A DNA stretch of 16,399 bases from Bacteroidota bacterium (GCA_023429365.1 JAEYVW010000257.1:1-16399), one strand, 5' to 3'; positions 1 through 7,696 are shown, counted from the first letter of the stretch. The notes: a model not told the origin generated them from the sequence alone. Numbers and translations: made by a program.

Positions 1-658
1 GGAAAAAACTGGCTAAAGAAAAAAGGATCATCATCAGCAACAGCCCACAAAACAGGTAGGTCACGATCTTCGATTCCATATTCGAGCTGTCGAGGTCCTG
101 TACAAATGAACCGAGATAACCGGGGTGGATCAGTGATGGCCTGATGCGGTTGAGATGGGTTCTTACAAAACTTAGTTCTGCAATATATGTTTCCGTAGTT
201 TGGGCTGGCGTCGACAACAAGCGGTAACTGATCTCCCGCGGTTTTTTAGGCGATACAGATGGTACCTTTTCAGGTTTGCCTTTTACTTCCCTATATAGAA
301 CAACATCCCAAAAATAAAAACCAGGGAATAGCCAGGCCTGGTAGGCAGTGTCCGTGGTATTGCGGACGGCGAAACGGATGATCGCTTTTTGGGTAATATG
401 TGATTTTGGAATAAAATTCCGATGAATGAGCCCCCGGTTAAATTGCAGGGTATCATAAATTTCCGCTAATTCTACATCCGGTGAAATATAGGCTGTTTCA
501 ATATTGTTGCGAATCGACTGTGAAAAGGTTAGCTTACTAAGATCGATGATCATGGAAGAAGGTGTATCATTGTCTTTTTCCGCTACCAATTGAGCCGGCA
601 GACTTTTCCCCAAAAACAATAACAGGAAGAATATTGGAAAATAGCGATACATGCCCAT
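1..658 (-). CDS. 7TM-DISM family membrane sensor, N-terminal part (partial, runs off left edge)
   Basis: I translated this reading frame by hand; it stays open to the left edge and gives about 219 residues. It begins with a signal peptide (MGMYRYFPIFFLLLFLGKSLPA). An extracellular β-rich domain of about 170 residues follows, containing the stretch IIRFAVRNTTDTAYQAWLF and then WDVVLY. This is the pattern of the 7TMR-DISM extracellular domain type 2. At the window edge a hydrophobic helix starts (TYLFCGLLLMMILFSLASFF), matching the first helix of the 7TM-DISM membrane region. In this family the C-terminal output (histidine kinase, cyclase, GGDEF or HTH domain) lies after the seven helices, so it is outside the window and unknown. 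The start could be the ATG at 658 or the one at 652. The gene is divergent from ftsK and has its own TAnnTTTG element at 684-691. Confidence 0.75.
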   Translation of the reverse strand, partial: MGMYRYFPIFFLLLFLGKSLPAQLVAEKDNDTPSSMIIDLSKLTFSQSIRNNIETAYISPDVELAEIYDTLQFNRGLIHRNFIPKSHITQKAIIRFAVRNTTDTAYQAWLFPGFYFWDVVLYREVKGKPEKVPSVSPKKPREISYRLLSTPAQTTETYIAELSFVRTHLNRIRPSLIHPGYLGSFVQDLDSSNMESKIVTYLFCGLLLMMILFSLASFF

Positions 659-683
659 AACGCAGTCGTTGGTAATGATTTTC

Positions 684-691
684 CAAAATTA
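684..691 (-). promoter_or_regulatory. Bacteroidota -7 promoter element for the 7TM-DISM sensor
   Basis: The minus strand reads TAATTTTG here, an exact match to the Bacteroidota housekeeping -7 consensus TAnnTTTG. It lies 25 bases upstream of the ATG at 658. No clear -33 TTG is seen at the expected distance, so the call rests on the -7 box and its position. Confidence 0.5.
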
Positions 692-815
692 AGCCGCAGC
701 GACCGGTTTTAGGCATCTTCCCCATACCACTTTCCGGTAAATTTCTATGGAAAAACCACTCGGGATAGCGGTTTTATACCCCGAATAGACCCTGTCCTAA
801 AACTACAAACTATAT

Positions 816-823
816 TATCTTTG
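816..823 (+). promoter_or_regulatory. Bacteroidota -7 promoter element for ftsK
   Basis: TATCTTTG matches TAnnTTTG exactly and ends only 5 bases before the ftsK ATG at 829. Transcription initiating at the usual distance would give an mRNA with almost no leader. No convincing -33 TTG is seen about 20 bases upstream. Confidence 0.55.
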
Positions 824-828
824 TCAGC

Positions 829-3417
829 ATGGCCAATAAGCAGAAAAAGACAAGCGGGAAAAAACCAAAAGCCGAACCTAGAAAAGCAGATACAAAATCT
901 TTCAAGCCGGAAAAAGAGGAAAAGATCGATCTCAAGCAACTTGCCCGCGACGAGCGGACCTGGAAAATAACTGGAGCAATATTCCTCCTGATCTCGATTT
1001 TTTTATTTATCGCATTTATCTCCTACTTTTTTACCTGGAAAGAAGATTTTGATAAGGTTTCTGTCGGGGGCCTTTTATTCAACAACGAAGTGAAGGTTCA
1101 AAACCTGCTGGGAAGGCTTGGCGCCGTGGTCTCACATTTTTTTGTTTACAAAGGTTTTGGTGTGGCTTCACTGCTTATTTGCACTTTTTTCTTTGTGGTG
1201 GGTATCAATCTGCTGGTTAACAGGAAAGTTTTTTCCATCTGGAGAAACCTGAAATATGTCACGATCGGCTTGCTGGTTCTATCCGTTTCGCTGGCTTTTG
1301 TATTGCGTGGAAGTGAATTTCCCTATGGCGGAGGCGGGGGTATTGTGATCAGCAAATGGCTGATCGGCATCTTCGGCAATGTCGGTACCGCTGCTATTTT
1401 ACTCGTTGTTGCATTCGCCTATATCATCTGGCAATTTAATCCCTCTTTTAATGTGCCGGCGCGCAATCAAAAACAGGTAATGCCTGAAGGCCTCGAACCT
1501 GTAGTCGCTGCAAACGAAGGAACAGATACTGTCCTAATAGGTGGCAAAACAGTAAACGACCTCTACACCGAACAGCAAAAGAATGGGAAAGGTAATAGCC
1601 TCAAAGGCGAGGCAGGCATGGTGGCCTTTGATATCAACGACAATTCGCCCGGTATACCGATGGAACTAGTCGAGAAGGAAGAGGAAGTTGAAATGGAAGA
1701 ATACAGCCCGGAAAAGGAAATGGTCAACGACCTGCTTCACCAGCATGAGGATTTCAATGAAAAGGCGGAGGATGGCAAAGTGGACATGACGAACCCCGTT
1801 GCCGAAAAACCTCTCCGCGAAATTCCGGTTTCTGATCTGCAGCTTGAAATTAAAACGGATGAGCCCGAAGTAGAAGTGGAAACACCACAGGCGGTCATTG
1901 AACACCTCGAGCCTTACGATCCTAAGCTGGCATTAAAAGATTATAAATACCCCGGCCTCGACCTGTTGGAGACACATGGAAGTGAGCGTATCGTACAGGA
2001 TCCGGCCGAACTGGAGACTAATAAAAACCAGATTATCGCGACGCTTCGCAATTATTCGATCGAAATCCAGAAGATCAGCGCGACGGTAGGCCCAACAGTT
2101 ACTTTATATGAGATCGTTCCTGCTGCCGGTGTGCGCATTTCCAGAATTAAAAACCTGGAAGATGATATTGCCCTGAGTCTTGCAGCACTGGGGATACGTA
2201 TCATTGCTCCGATACCAGGTAAGGGAACCATTGGTATCGAAGTACCAAACGCGAAAAAGACCATTGTAAGCATGAAAACACTGCTTGAATCCGAAAAATT
2301 CAGGCAGAATAATTTCTCACTTCCAATAGCAATTGGCAAAAAAATCAACAACGAAAACTTTATTGTTGACCTGGCCAGCATGCCTCACCTGTTGATGGCC
2401 GGTGCTACGGGTCAGGGTAAATCGGTGGGTGTAAATGCCATATTGGTTTCACTGTTATATTCGAAGCACCCCTCGCAGCTCAAGTTTGTGCTGGTTGATC
2501 CGAAGAAAGTCGAACTTAGTGTTTACAGCACTATAGTCAATCATTTCCTGGCACGCCTGCCCAACGAGGAAGACGCGATCATAACGGACACGAAAAAGGT
2601 GATCAACACCCTCAATGCACTTTGTATTGAAATGGACAACCGTTATGACCTGTTGAAAGAAGCGGGTTGCCGGAACATAAAAGAATACAACACAAAATTC
2701 ATAGCACGAAAATTAAATCCCCAGAAGGGACACCAGTTTTTACCATTTATTGTGCTGGTCATTGATGAGTTTGCCGACCTGATCATGACAGCGGGCAAAG
2801 AGATCGAGATGCCGATAGCGAGGCTTGCTCAACTGGCCCGTGCAGTTGGCATCCATTTGATTATAGCTACACAAAGACCATCTGTTAATATCATTACTGG
2901 TACTATTAAAGCCAACTTCCCCGCACGTATCGCTTTTAAGGTGAGCAGTAAGATTGACAGCCGTACCATCCTCGATGCGGGTGGTGCCGAGCAGTTGATC
3001 GGGAAGGGTGATATGCTTATCAGTTATAATGGTGAGATCGTTCGCCTGCAATGTGCATTCGTTGATACTCCCGAAGTGGACCGCATCACCGATTTTATCG
3101 GCTACCAGGAAGGATATCCCGAAGTTTTTTTGCTGCCGGAATATGTGGATGAAAAAGAATTGGAGGGCAAAGAATTTGACCTGGCCGATCGCGATGAATT
3201 ATTTGAAACTGCTGCCCGGCTCATCGTACAAACCCAGAGCGGATCCACTTCGCTGCTGCAACGCAGAATGAAACTGGGCTATAACCGTGCTGGCCGGCTT
3301 ATGGACCAACTGGAAGCGGCAGGAGTTGTAGGCACCAACCAGGGTAGTAAAGCCCGCGAGGTACTTATTAAAACCGAGCATGATCTGCAACAACATCTTG
3401 ATACCTTAGGTTATTAA
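829..3417 (+). CDS. ftsK: DNA translocase FtsK/SpoIIIE family
   Basis: ATP-driven double-stranded DNA pump that clears chromosome termini through the division septum and activates XerCD recombination at dif. The 862-residue protein has a basic cytoplasmic start (1-45) and four hydrophobic segments near 47-68, 105-130, 143-160 and 175-202. An acidic, low-complexity linker (about 215-365) precedes the motor. The motor has Walker A GATGQGKS at 525-532, Walker B IVLVIDEFAD at 641-650, and the ATQRPSVNIITG sensor stretch near 680-691. The C-terminal winged-helix gamma domain (about 785-850) carries QSGSTSLLQRRMKLGYNRAG, typical of KOPS-reading gamma domains. The linker is short compared with that of E. 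coli FtsK, as is usual in this phylum. The start at 829 is supported by the -7 box just upstream. A lolA-like gene follows, a neighbour arrangement also found in other bacteria. Confidence 0.97.
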   Translation: MANKQKKTSGKKPKAEPRKADTKSFKPEKEEKIDLKQLARDERTWKITGAIFLLISIFLFIAFISYFFTWKEDFDKVSVGGLLFNNEVKVQNLLGRLGAVVSHFFVYKGFGVASLLICTFFFVVGINLLVNRKVFSIWRNLKYVTIGLLVLSVSLAFVLRGSEFPYGGGGGIVISKWLIGIFGNVGTAAILLVVAFAYIIWQFNPSFNVPARNQKQVMPEGLEPVVAANEGTDTVLIGGKTVNDLYTEQQKNGKGNSLKGEAGMVAFDINDNSPGIPMELVEKEEEVEMEEYSPEKEMVNDLLHQHEDFNEKAEDGKVDMTNPVAEKPLREIPVSDLQLEIKTDEPEVEVETPQAVIEHLEPYDPKLALKDYKYPGLDLLETHGSERIVQDPAELETNKNQIIATLRNYSIEIQKISATVGPTVTLYEIVPAAGVRISRIKNLEDDIALSLAALGIRIIAPIPGKGTIGIEVPNAKKTIVSMKTLLESEKFRQNNFSLPIAIGKKINNENFIVDLASMPHLLMAGATGQGKSVGVNAILVSLLYSKHPSQLKFVLVDPKKVELSVYSTIVNHFLARLPNEEDAIITDTKKVINTLNALCIEMDNRYDLLKEAGCRNIKEYNTKFIARKLNPQKGHQFLPFIVLVIDEFADLIMTAGKEIEMPIARLAQLARAVGIHLIIATQRPSVNIITGTIKANFPARIAFKVSSKIDSRTILDAGGAEQLIGKGDMLISYNGEIVRLQCAFVDTPEVDRITDFIGYQEGYPEVFLLPEYVDEKELEGKEFDLADRDELFETAARLIVQTQSGSTSLLQRRMKLGYNRAGRLMDQLEAAGVVGTNQGSKAREVLIKTEHDLQQHLDTLGY

Positions 3418-3458
3418 CCTGTTAAGAAAAATAAATTCCCTGCAACCCGGTACGGTCA

Positions 3459-3489
3459 TTGACAGTCTATAAGCTAATCACTAATTTTG
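3459..3489 (+). promoter_or_regulatory. Bacteroidota promoter for the LolA-like gene
   Basis: A -33 TTG (3459-3461, within TTGACA) is followed after 20 bases by TAATTTTG (3482-3489), which fits TAnnTTTG. This is one of the two best two-part promoters in the window. Transcription would begin near 3496, so the ATG at 3497 would be essentially leaderless, while the preferred ATG at 3536 would have a leader of about 40 bases. The LolA-like gene can therefore be transcribed independently of ftsK. Confidence 0.6.
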
Positions 3490-3535
3490 CAACCCTATGA
3501 AAACAGGGGTATTCTTTACATTAAAATTAACAATC

Positions 3536-4186
3536 ATGCGGAAGTTATACGTTATAATGGCTTTATTACTCAGCGGATCGGTCTTGATGGCCCAAACGAA
3601 AAGTGATCCTCAGGCCAAAGTGGTATTGGATGCTGTGAGCGCAAAATTCAAAACTTTTACCACCGTGGAAGCCGGGTTTGCATATAAGGTTGAGAATGGA
3701 TCAGGCAAAGCTCTTTCCACTAAAACCGGGACTGTGAAAATGAAGGGCAATAAATACCGTGTTAGTTTCGGTGGTCAGGAAATATTCAGCGATGGCAAGA
3801 CGATCTGGAACTACGATAAAAGCGCCAATGAAGTAACGGTTAATAACGTGGATGAGTCCGGCAATGGATTGACCCCTCAAAAACTTTTTACTAATTTTTA
3901 CGATAATGATTTTCTATACCTGCTCAATGGCGAAAAGAAAATAGGCGGTAAAACGCTTCAGGAAATCGAAATGACGCCTACAGATAAAAGCAAAGCATTC
4001 CATAAAGTGTACGTGCAGGTAGATAAGGCTGCAAAAACTATTTACAGCACTAAGGTGTTAGAGAACGGTGGAAACCGATACACCTACACAGTGAGCAGCA
4101 TGAAAACCAACACGCCGATTGCGGACAACCAGTTTGTATTTGACAAAAGCAAGTACCCTGGCGTGGAAGTGGTAGATTTGCGATAA
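3536..4186 (+). CDS. LolA-like outer-membrane lipoprotein carrier protein
   Basis: Periplasmic carrier family that shuttles lipoproteins from the inner membrane Lol machinery to the outer membrane. I chose the ATG at 3536 because it gives a 216-residue protein with a standard signal peptide (MRKLYVIMALLLSGSVLMAQ, cleavage probably after residue 19). The in-frame ATG at 3497 adds 13 residues that do not improve the signal. The mature part shows the LolA pattern: an N-terminal helix with DPQAKVVLDAVSAKFK, an antiparallel β-sheet with GTVKMKGNKYRV, then SDGKTIWNYD and TPQKLFTNF. Position after ftsK agrees with the ftsK-lolA neighbourhood known in other bacteria. The LolA fold also occurs in proteins with other roles, so a LolA function is probable and not proven. 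Confidence 0.85.
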   Translation: MRKLYVIMALLLSGSVLMAQTKSDPQAKVVLDAVSAKFKTFTTVEAGFAYKVENGSGKALSTKTGTVKMKGNKYRVSFGGQEIFSDGKTIWNYDKSANEVTVNNVDESGNGLTPQKLFTNFYDNDFLYLLNGEKKIGGKTLQEIEMTPTDKSKAFHKVYVQVDKAAKTIYSTKVLENGGNRYTYTVSSMKTNTPIADNQFVFDKSKYPGVEVVDLR

Positions 4187-4235
4187 TCAAATAAATTAAG
4201 GGAGATTTTAATTCCGGTTAAGTCGGACGGGTATT

Positions 4236-4790
4236 TCAGTTTCTTAATGGCACATACCGATGTATAACTCCGCCGGTCTGTAAAGGAATGGCGGACACCA
4301 GGTGAAGATTGGTTTCAGGAAGTCCATTGGCGAACAAATACCTTCCCTTTCCGGCTATGACAGGAGCAATACCAATCCGGTATTCATCAATGAGATTTTC
4401 TCTGATCAGGGTCTCACTGAGGATCGCACTACCAAACACATACACATCTTTTTCGCTACTTTGTTTTAGCTTATTTACTTCTCCGGCAATATCCTGCTTT
4501 ACCAACGTGGAATTATTCCAGTCGACCGAAGTTAGTGTTGTCGAGCATACTACTTTAGGTAATTGATTCATGTAGTCCGCAATCCTTCCTTCCTCGGACT
4601 TCCAGTAATCGGCCATACCTGCATAAGTTACGCGACCAAATAAAAGGTGGCTGGTCGTTTCAAGTTGTTCCAGGCAGAAGCTTTCCATTTCCGGCCCCCA
4701 GACTGTTTCATGAAAGGGCAGCTCCCAGTTTTTTTCTCCTTCAAAATAACCATCCAGGGTAATGATATTCCACATGATTAGTTTACCCAT
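4236..4790 (-). CDS. RibD C-terminal / dihydrofolate-reductase-family protein
   Basis: A 184-residue protein of the RibD-C group, which has a dihydrofolate-reductase-like fold and probably binds NAD(P)H. Visible landmarks are the first strand MGKLIMWNIITLDGYFEG (1-18), LLFGRVTYAGM (49-59), DVYVFGSAILSETLI (115-129) and DEYRIGIAPVIAGKGRYLF (135-153). Family proteins usually begin at the equivalent of this first strand, so I prefer the ATG at 4790 over the in-frame ATG at 4835, which would add 15 residues without recognisable structure. It is a stand-alone domain without the deaminase part of RibD. The substrate is unknown; most such stand-alone proteins are not the folate-pathway enzyme. It converges with the LolA-like gene and lies 129 bases downstream of kdsA on the same strand. 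Confidence 0.85.
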   Translation of the reverse strand: MGKLIMWNIITLDGYFEGEKNWELPFHETVWGPEMESFCLEQLETTSHLLFGRVTYAGMADYWKSEEGRIADYMNQLPKVVCSTTLTSVDWNNSTLVKQDIAGEVNKLKQSSEKDVYVFGSAILSETLIRENLIDEYRIGIAPVIAGKGRYLFANGLPETNLHLVSAIPLQTGGVIHRYVPLRN

Positions 4791-4919
4791 AACTTTAGAA
4801 TTTTTTGGCAGGAAGAACATGCCATTTGAGAACATTTTAGATATTTTCTAACTCAACCTCTGTTTACAATTTATTGTCATCTATCATTGATAACAATTTC
4901 AGCTGATTGTTCTCGTAAA

Positions 4920-5744
4920 TCAGGCTGTCACAGCTTTCCTGATCTTCAGCAATTGCACAAGCAGATCCTCCAGCAGGTCAAGCTTTAGCATGTTGGCTCC
5001 ATCACTTTTAGCTACCGCGGGGTTCGGATGTGTTTCAATGAACAGTCCATCAGCACCGGTGGCTACGGCGGCCTTGGCAATCGTGCCGATCAATTGGGGA
5101 TTGCCACCTGTAACACCGGATGTTTGATTGGGTTGTTGAAGGGAATGGGTGACGTCCATTACAACAGGTACCCGTTGCTCCTGCATCCAGGGAATATTCC
5201 TGAAATCAACCACCAGGTCCTGGTATCCAAATGTGGTGCCACGCTCCGTAAGAATTATTTTATCATTACCGGTCGACTTTATTTTTTCCACGGCAAATTT
5301 CATGGCGGGGCCGCTGAGGAACTGGCCTTTTTTGACGTTTACGACCTTTCCTGTCTCGCCTGCAGCGATGAGCAGATCAGTTTGACGGCAGAGAAAGGCA
5401 GGGATCTGTAGTATATCAATGTATTTGGCCGCCATGGCAGCTTCTTCATGAGCATGAATATCTGATGTGGTGGGAAGTTTGAATTTCTCGCCAACTTTCC
5501 TCACTAATGAAAGAGCCATCTCATCGCCAATACCAGTAAAAGAGCCGGCACTGGTACGATTGGCTTTGCGGTACGACGCTTTAAAGATATAGGGGATGCC
5601 CAGTTTCTTACAGATGCCAAATACTTTGTCGGCTACTTCCATTACGAGTTCCTCGCTTTCCACAACACAGGGACCGGCAATCAGGAAAAAGCTCTTTTGA
5701 TCAAACGATTGATCAGCAAACAAGGGTTCTAACATTTTAACCAT
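4920..5744 (-). CDS. kdsA: 3-deoxy-8-phosphooctulonate (Kdo-8-phosphate) synthase, metal-dependent type
   Basis: Condenses phosphoenolpyruvate with arabinose 5-phosphate to Kdo-8-phosphate, the committed step toward the Kdo sugar of lipopolysaccharide, in the cytoplasm. The 274-residue protein shows GPCVVES (24-30), IFKASYRKANRTS (53-65), CRQTDLL (119-125), INVKK-type VVNVKK (134-139), DVTHS (197-201) and FIETHP (235-240). Cys26 occupies the position that is Asn in the metal-free E. coli enzyme. Together with His200, Glu237 and Asp248 it forms the ligand set of the metal-dependent class. The start at 5744 is favoured by the TAnnTTTG box 4 bases upstream; Met4 is an alternative. Transcribed divergently from the threonine dehydrogenase gene. 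Confidence 0.96.
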   Translation of the reverse strand: MVKMLEPLFADQSFDQKSFFLIAGPCVVESEELVMEVADKVFGICKKLGIPYIFKASYRKANRTSAGSFTGIGDEMALSLVRKVGEKFKLPTTSDIHAHEEAAMAAKYIDILQIPAFLCRQTDLLIAAGETGKVVNVKKGQFLSGPAMKFAVEKIKSTGNDKIILTERGTTFGYQDLVVDFRNIPWMQEQRVPVVMDVTHSLQQPNQTSGVTGGNPQLIGTIAKAAVATGADGLFIETHPNPAVAKSDGANMLKLDLLEDLLVQLLKIRKAVTA

Positions 5745-5748
5745 GCCA

Positions 5749-5756
5749 CAAAAATA
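5749..5756 (-). promoter_or_regulatory. Bacteroidota -7 promoter element for kdsA
   Basis: The minus strand reads TATTTTTG (TAnnTTTG) and ends 4 bases before the kdsA ATG, again implying a nearly leaderless transcript. No clear -33 element is visible. Confidence 0.5.
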
Positions 5757-5781
5757 GTTGATAGTTAGGAGTTATGCCGTG

Positions 5782-5811
5782 TTGCTTTTTGCGGTTTAGC
5801 TTTTACTTTTG
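5782..5811 (+). promoter_or_regulatory. Bacteroidota promoter for the threonine dehydrogenase gene
   Basis: TTG at 5782-5784 is followed after 19 bases by TACTTTTG (5804-5811), which fits the -33/-7 pattern. It lies downstream of the first in-frame ATG at 5774, so that codon would not be transcribed from this promoter. This supports the internal ATG at 5828 as the real start. The kdsA -7 box lies back to back with it in the 83-base divergent region. Confidence 0.6.
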
Positions 5812-5827
5812 GAGCCACAATCTCTAT

Positions 5828-6790
5828 ATGGTAAAAGAAAAAATACTGGTGATCGGTGCCAGCGGACAGATAGGAGTGGAACTTACCCTCGCGCTGCGGA
5901 AAATTTATGGAAATAGTAATGTGATCGCATCAGATCTGCGTGAGCAAAATCCACTGCTGGAGGGCACGGGCCCCTATGTGAGTCTTGATGTAATGAATAA
6001 GGAAATGCTGCACGTACAGGTGATCCGTCAAAATATTACACAGGTATACCTGCTGGCGGCCATTCTTTCGGCCACCGGCGAAAAAAACCCCGGACTCGCC
6101 TGGCACCTTAACATGCAGGGACTGCTCAATGTGCTCGAAATTGCCAGGGAGGAAAAACTGCATAAAGTATACTGGCCGTCCTCGATAGCGGTTTTTGGTC
6201 CAACTTCTCCGAGAAAAAATTGCCCGCAACAAACCATCATAGAACCTATTACCGTTTATGGTATCAGTAAATACGCAGGCGAATTCTGGTGCAACTACTA
6301 CCATATGAAGTTTGGCGTGGATGTGAGGAGTCTTCGATACCCAGGACTGATCTCCTACAAATCAGCACCGGGGGGCGGTACAACCGATTACGCTGTTGAA
6401 ATATTTCATGAAGCCCTGGAGGAAGAAAAATATGAATGTTTTTTAAAGGAGGACACTTACCTGCCCATGATGTATATGCCCGACGCGATCCGGGCGACCA
6501 TTGAGTTGATGGAGGCACCGCAAAACAAGATCGGGATTAGAACTTCATACAATATTTCAGCGATGAGTTTTTCTCCAAAAGAGATTGCGGCTGAGATCAA
6601 AAAGCATATACCGGGATTTAACATGAGTTATAAACCCGATTATCGCCAGGTGATTGCCGAAAGTTGGCCTCAAAGTATTGATGATAGCGTGGCACGTGGG
6701 GACTGGGGTTGGAAGGAAGAGTTCGATCTCTCTGCCATGACAAAGGATATGCTCGAAAATCTTAAACCAGTTATGGGTAAAACCAGCTGA
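5828..6790 (+). CDS. NAD-dependent L-threonine 3-dehydrogenase, short-chain (epimerase-like) type
   Basis: Oxidises L-threonine to 2-amino-3-oxobutyrate with NAD+; the product is normally cleaved by Kbl to glycine and acetyl-CoA. No kbl is in the window. From the ATG at 5828 the protein has 320 residues, the usual length of the epimerase-like TDH family. The nucleotide-binding loop is GASGQIG (10-16). The catalytic set is Ser118/Ser119 (in WPSSIAVFGP) with Tyr144 and Lys148 (YGISK). The stretch RSLRYPGLIS followed by APGGGTTDYAVE (about 168-191) is characteristic of threonine dehydrogenases and distinguishes them from UDP-sugar epimerases. The longer reading from 5774 adds 18 residues before the Rossmann strand and starts upstream of the promoter box, so I reject it. 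Confidence 0.9.
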   Translation: MVKEKILVIGASGQIGVELTLALRKIYGNSNVIASDLREQNPLLEGTGPYVSLDVMNKEMLHVQVIRQNITQVYLLAAILSATGEKNPGLAWHLNMQGLLNVLEIAREEKLHKVYWPSSIAVFGPTSPRKNCPQQTIIEPITVYGISKYAGEFWCNYYHMKFGVDVRSLRYPGLISYKSAPGGGTTDYAVEIFHEALEEEKYECFLKEDTYLPMMYMPDAIRATIELMEAPQNKIGIRTSYNISAMSFSPKEIAAEIKKHIPGFNMSYKPDYRQVIAESWPQSIDDSVARGDWGWKEEFDLSAMTKDMLENLKPVMGKTS

Positions 6791-6801
6791 ATGCTGTTTT
6801 A

Positions 6802-6828
6802 GTTGTCAACCCCGGTTAACGACCTTTT
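6802..6828 (+). terminator. Possible terminator between convergent threonine dehydrogenase and acylphosphatase genes
   Basis: An imperfect inverted repeat, GTTGTCAACC paired with GGTTAACGAC (one mismatch, one G-T pair, very short loop), is followed by CTTTT on the plus strand. It begins 12 bases after the dehydrogenase stop and overlaps the end of the acylphosphatase gene. The stem is imperfect and the T-run is short, so this is a weak call. Confidence 0.3.
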
Positions 6829-7094
6829 ACGATATTGAAACCACTAAATTTTTGTACCGGGATATTTTCAACATGTACCTGCATGACGACTGCATGTTTT
6901 GGTCCCGTATGACACCATTCAATTAATTGCTTTATTTGTTCTTCGGTTCCGGTGGCAAGGATATGTACCGAACCATCCGACCTGTTTTTTACTTCTCCTG
7001 TAATGCCGGCCTCGAGTGCTTTGGTTTTGGTGGTTTGTCTGAAGAACACACCTTGAACCAATCCTTCCACAACGATTGAAACTGTTTGCTCCAT
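6816..7094 (-). CDS. Acylphosphatase
   Basis: Small cytosolic enzyme that hydrolyses the carboxyl-phosphate bond of acylphosphates. At 92 residues it has the family length. The signature GLVQGVFFRQ (11-20) contains the phosphate-binding loop with the catalytic Arg19. The second motif, GEVKNRSDGSV (33-43), supplies catalytic Asn37. The position commonly occupied by Trp in the GW(V)xN motif is Glu here, a minor variation. The ATG at 7094 lies 3 bases past the msrC stop codon, so the two genes almost certainly share a transcript and are probably translationally coupled. Physiological substrates of bacterial acylphosphatases are unsettled. Confidence 0.93.
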   Translation of the reverse strand: MEQTVSIVVEGLVQGVFFRQTTKTKALEAGITGEVKNRSDGSVHILATGTEEQIKQLIEWCHTGPKHAVVMQVHVENIPVQKFSGFNIVKGR

Positions 7095-7097
7095 GAT

Positions 7098-7571
7098 TTA
7101 AAATTGGATCAAACCAACAATTTGTTCCAGGTATTCCTGGTCGGTAGAATCAAATTGATCATATTCCGAACTATCGACATCGAGTACTGCAATAACTTCG
7201 CCATGCTGAAAAACCGGCACTACAATTTCCGATTTTGAAAAACTGCTGCACGCAATATGCCCAGGGAATTTTTCTACATCAGGAACAATCAGTGTATTCT
7301 TTTGCAACCAGCTTGACCCACAAACTCCCTTCCCTTTTTTGATCCGGGTGCAGGCTACAGGTCCCTGGAACGGTCCTAATACCAGTTCATCATTTTTTAC
7401 CAGGTAAAACCCTACCCAAAACCACCCAAACTGTTCCTTTAGCGCGGCGACCGTGTTGGCGAGGTTTGCGATCAGATCGGGTTCGCCATCCAAAAGCGCT
7501 TTGATCTGTGGTATTAACGACTGGTATTGTTCCTGCTTAGTGCCAGTTATGATAGATAGATCTTCTGCCAT
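7098..7571 (-). CDS. msrC: Free methionine-(R)-sulfoxide reductase (GAF domain)
   Basis: Reduces free L-methionine-(R)-sulfoxide, an oxidative-damage repair activity in the cytoplasm. The 157-residue protein is a single GAF domain. The three cysteines known from the E. coli enzyme are all present with the same spacing: Cys74 (GPVACTRI), Cys84 (GKGVCGSSW) and Cys108 (GHIACSSFSKSEIVVPV), intervals of 10 and 24. The conserved WVGFY strand (52-56) and the VLDVDS strand near the C-terminus are also present. Presence of all three Cys argues for an active reductase and against a signalling GAF domain. Promoter box TAnnTTTG lies 4 bases upstream of the ATG. Acylphosphatase is the next gene in the unit. 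Confidence 0.94.
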   Translation of the reverse strand: MAEDLSIITGTKQEQYQSLIPQIKALLDGEPDLIANLANTVAALKEQFGWFWVGFYLVKNDELVLGPFQGPVACTRIKKGKGVCGSSWLQKNTLIVPDVEKFPGHIACSSFSKSEIVVPVFQHGEVIAVLDVDSSEYDQFDSTDQEYLEQIVGLIQF

Positions 7572-7575
7572 AGTG

Positions 7576-7583
7576 CAAAGATA
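7576..7583 (-). promoter_or_regulatory. Bacteroidota -7 promoter element for the msrC-acylphosphatase unit
   Basis: The minus strand reads TATCTTTG, identical to the box before ftsK, and ends 4 bases before the msrC ATG. A nearly leaderless transcript is implied. No clear -33 TTG is seen. Confidence 0.55.
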
Positions 7584-7696
7584 AGTTGATCACTTTTAGT
7601 GATACCTGATGAAATATCTTGCAGTGAATGAGGATAGTTAAAAAGATGATCAACTCTAGGCGGGTCGGTATTTAATGATAAGGCACCTGTTAATTT

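Noticed and set aside
2052..2381. 109-codon minus-strand frame opposite ftsK
   Set aside because: It is antisense to the ftsK motor region with no independent support such as a promoter or conserved motif.
4873..4897. Inverted repeat ATTGTCATC...GATAACAAT between kdsA and the RibD-C-family gene
   Set aside because: It is AT-rich with a mismatch and no following T-run on either strand, so neither a terminator nor a site is supported.
5028..5411. 127-codon plus-strand open frame opposite kdsA
   Set aside because: It is antisense to the conserved core of kdsA and has no family-like motifs.
5774..5827. N-terminal extension of the threonine dehydrogenase from an upstream ATG
   Set aside because: The extension precedes the Rossmann first strand, has no family counterpart, and begins upstream of the best promoter box (5782-5811).
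6779..6800. Hairpin AAAACCAGC/GCTGTTTT over the threonine dehydrogenase stop codon
   Set aside because: The stem is bulged, overlaps the coding end, and its T-run is consumed by the stem. The inverted repeat at 6802-6828 is a better, though still weak, terminator candidate.
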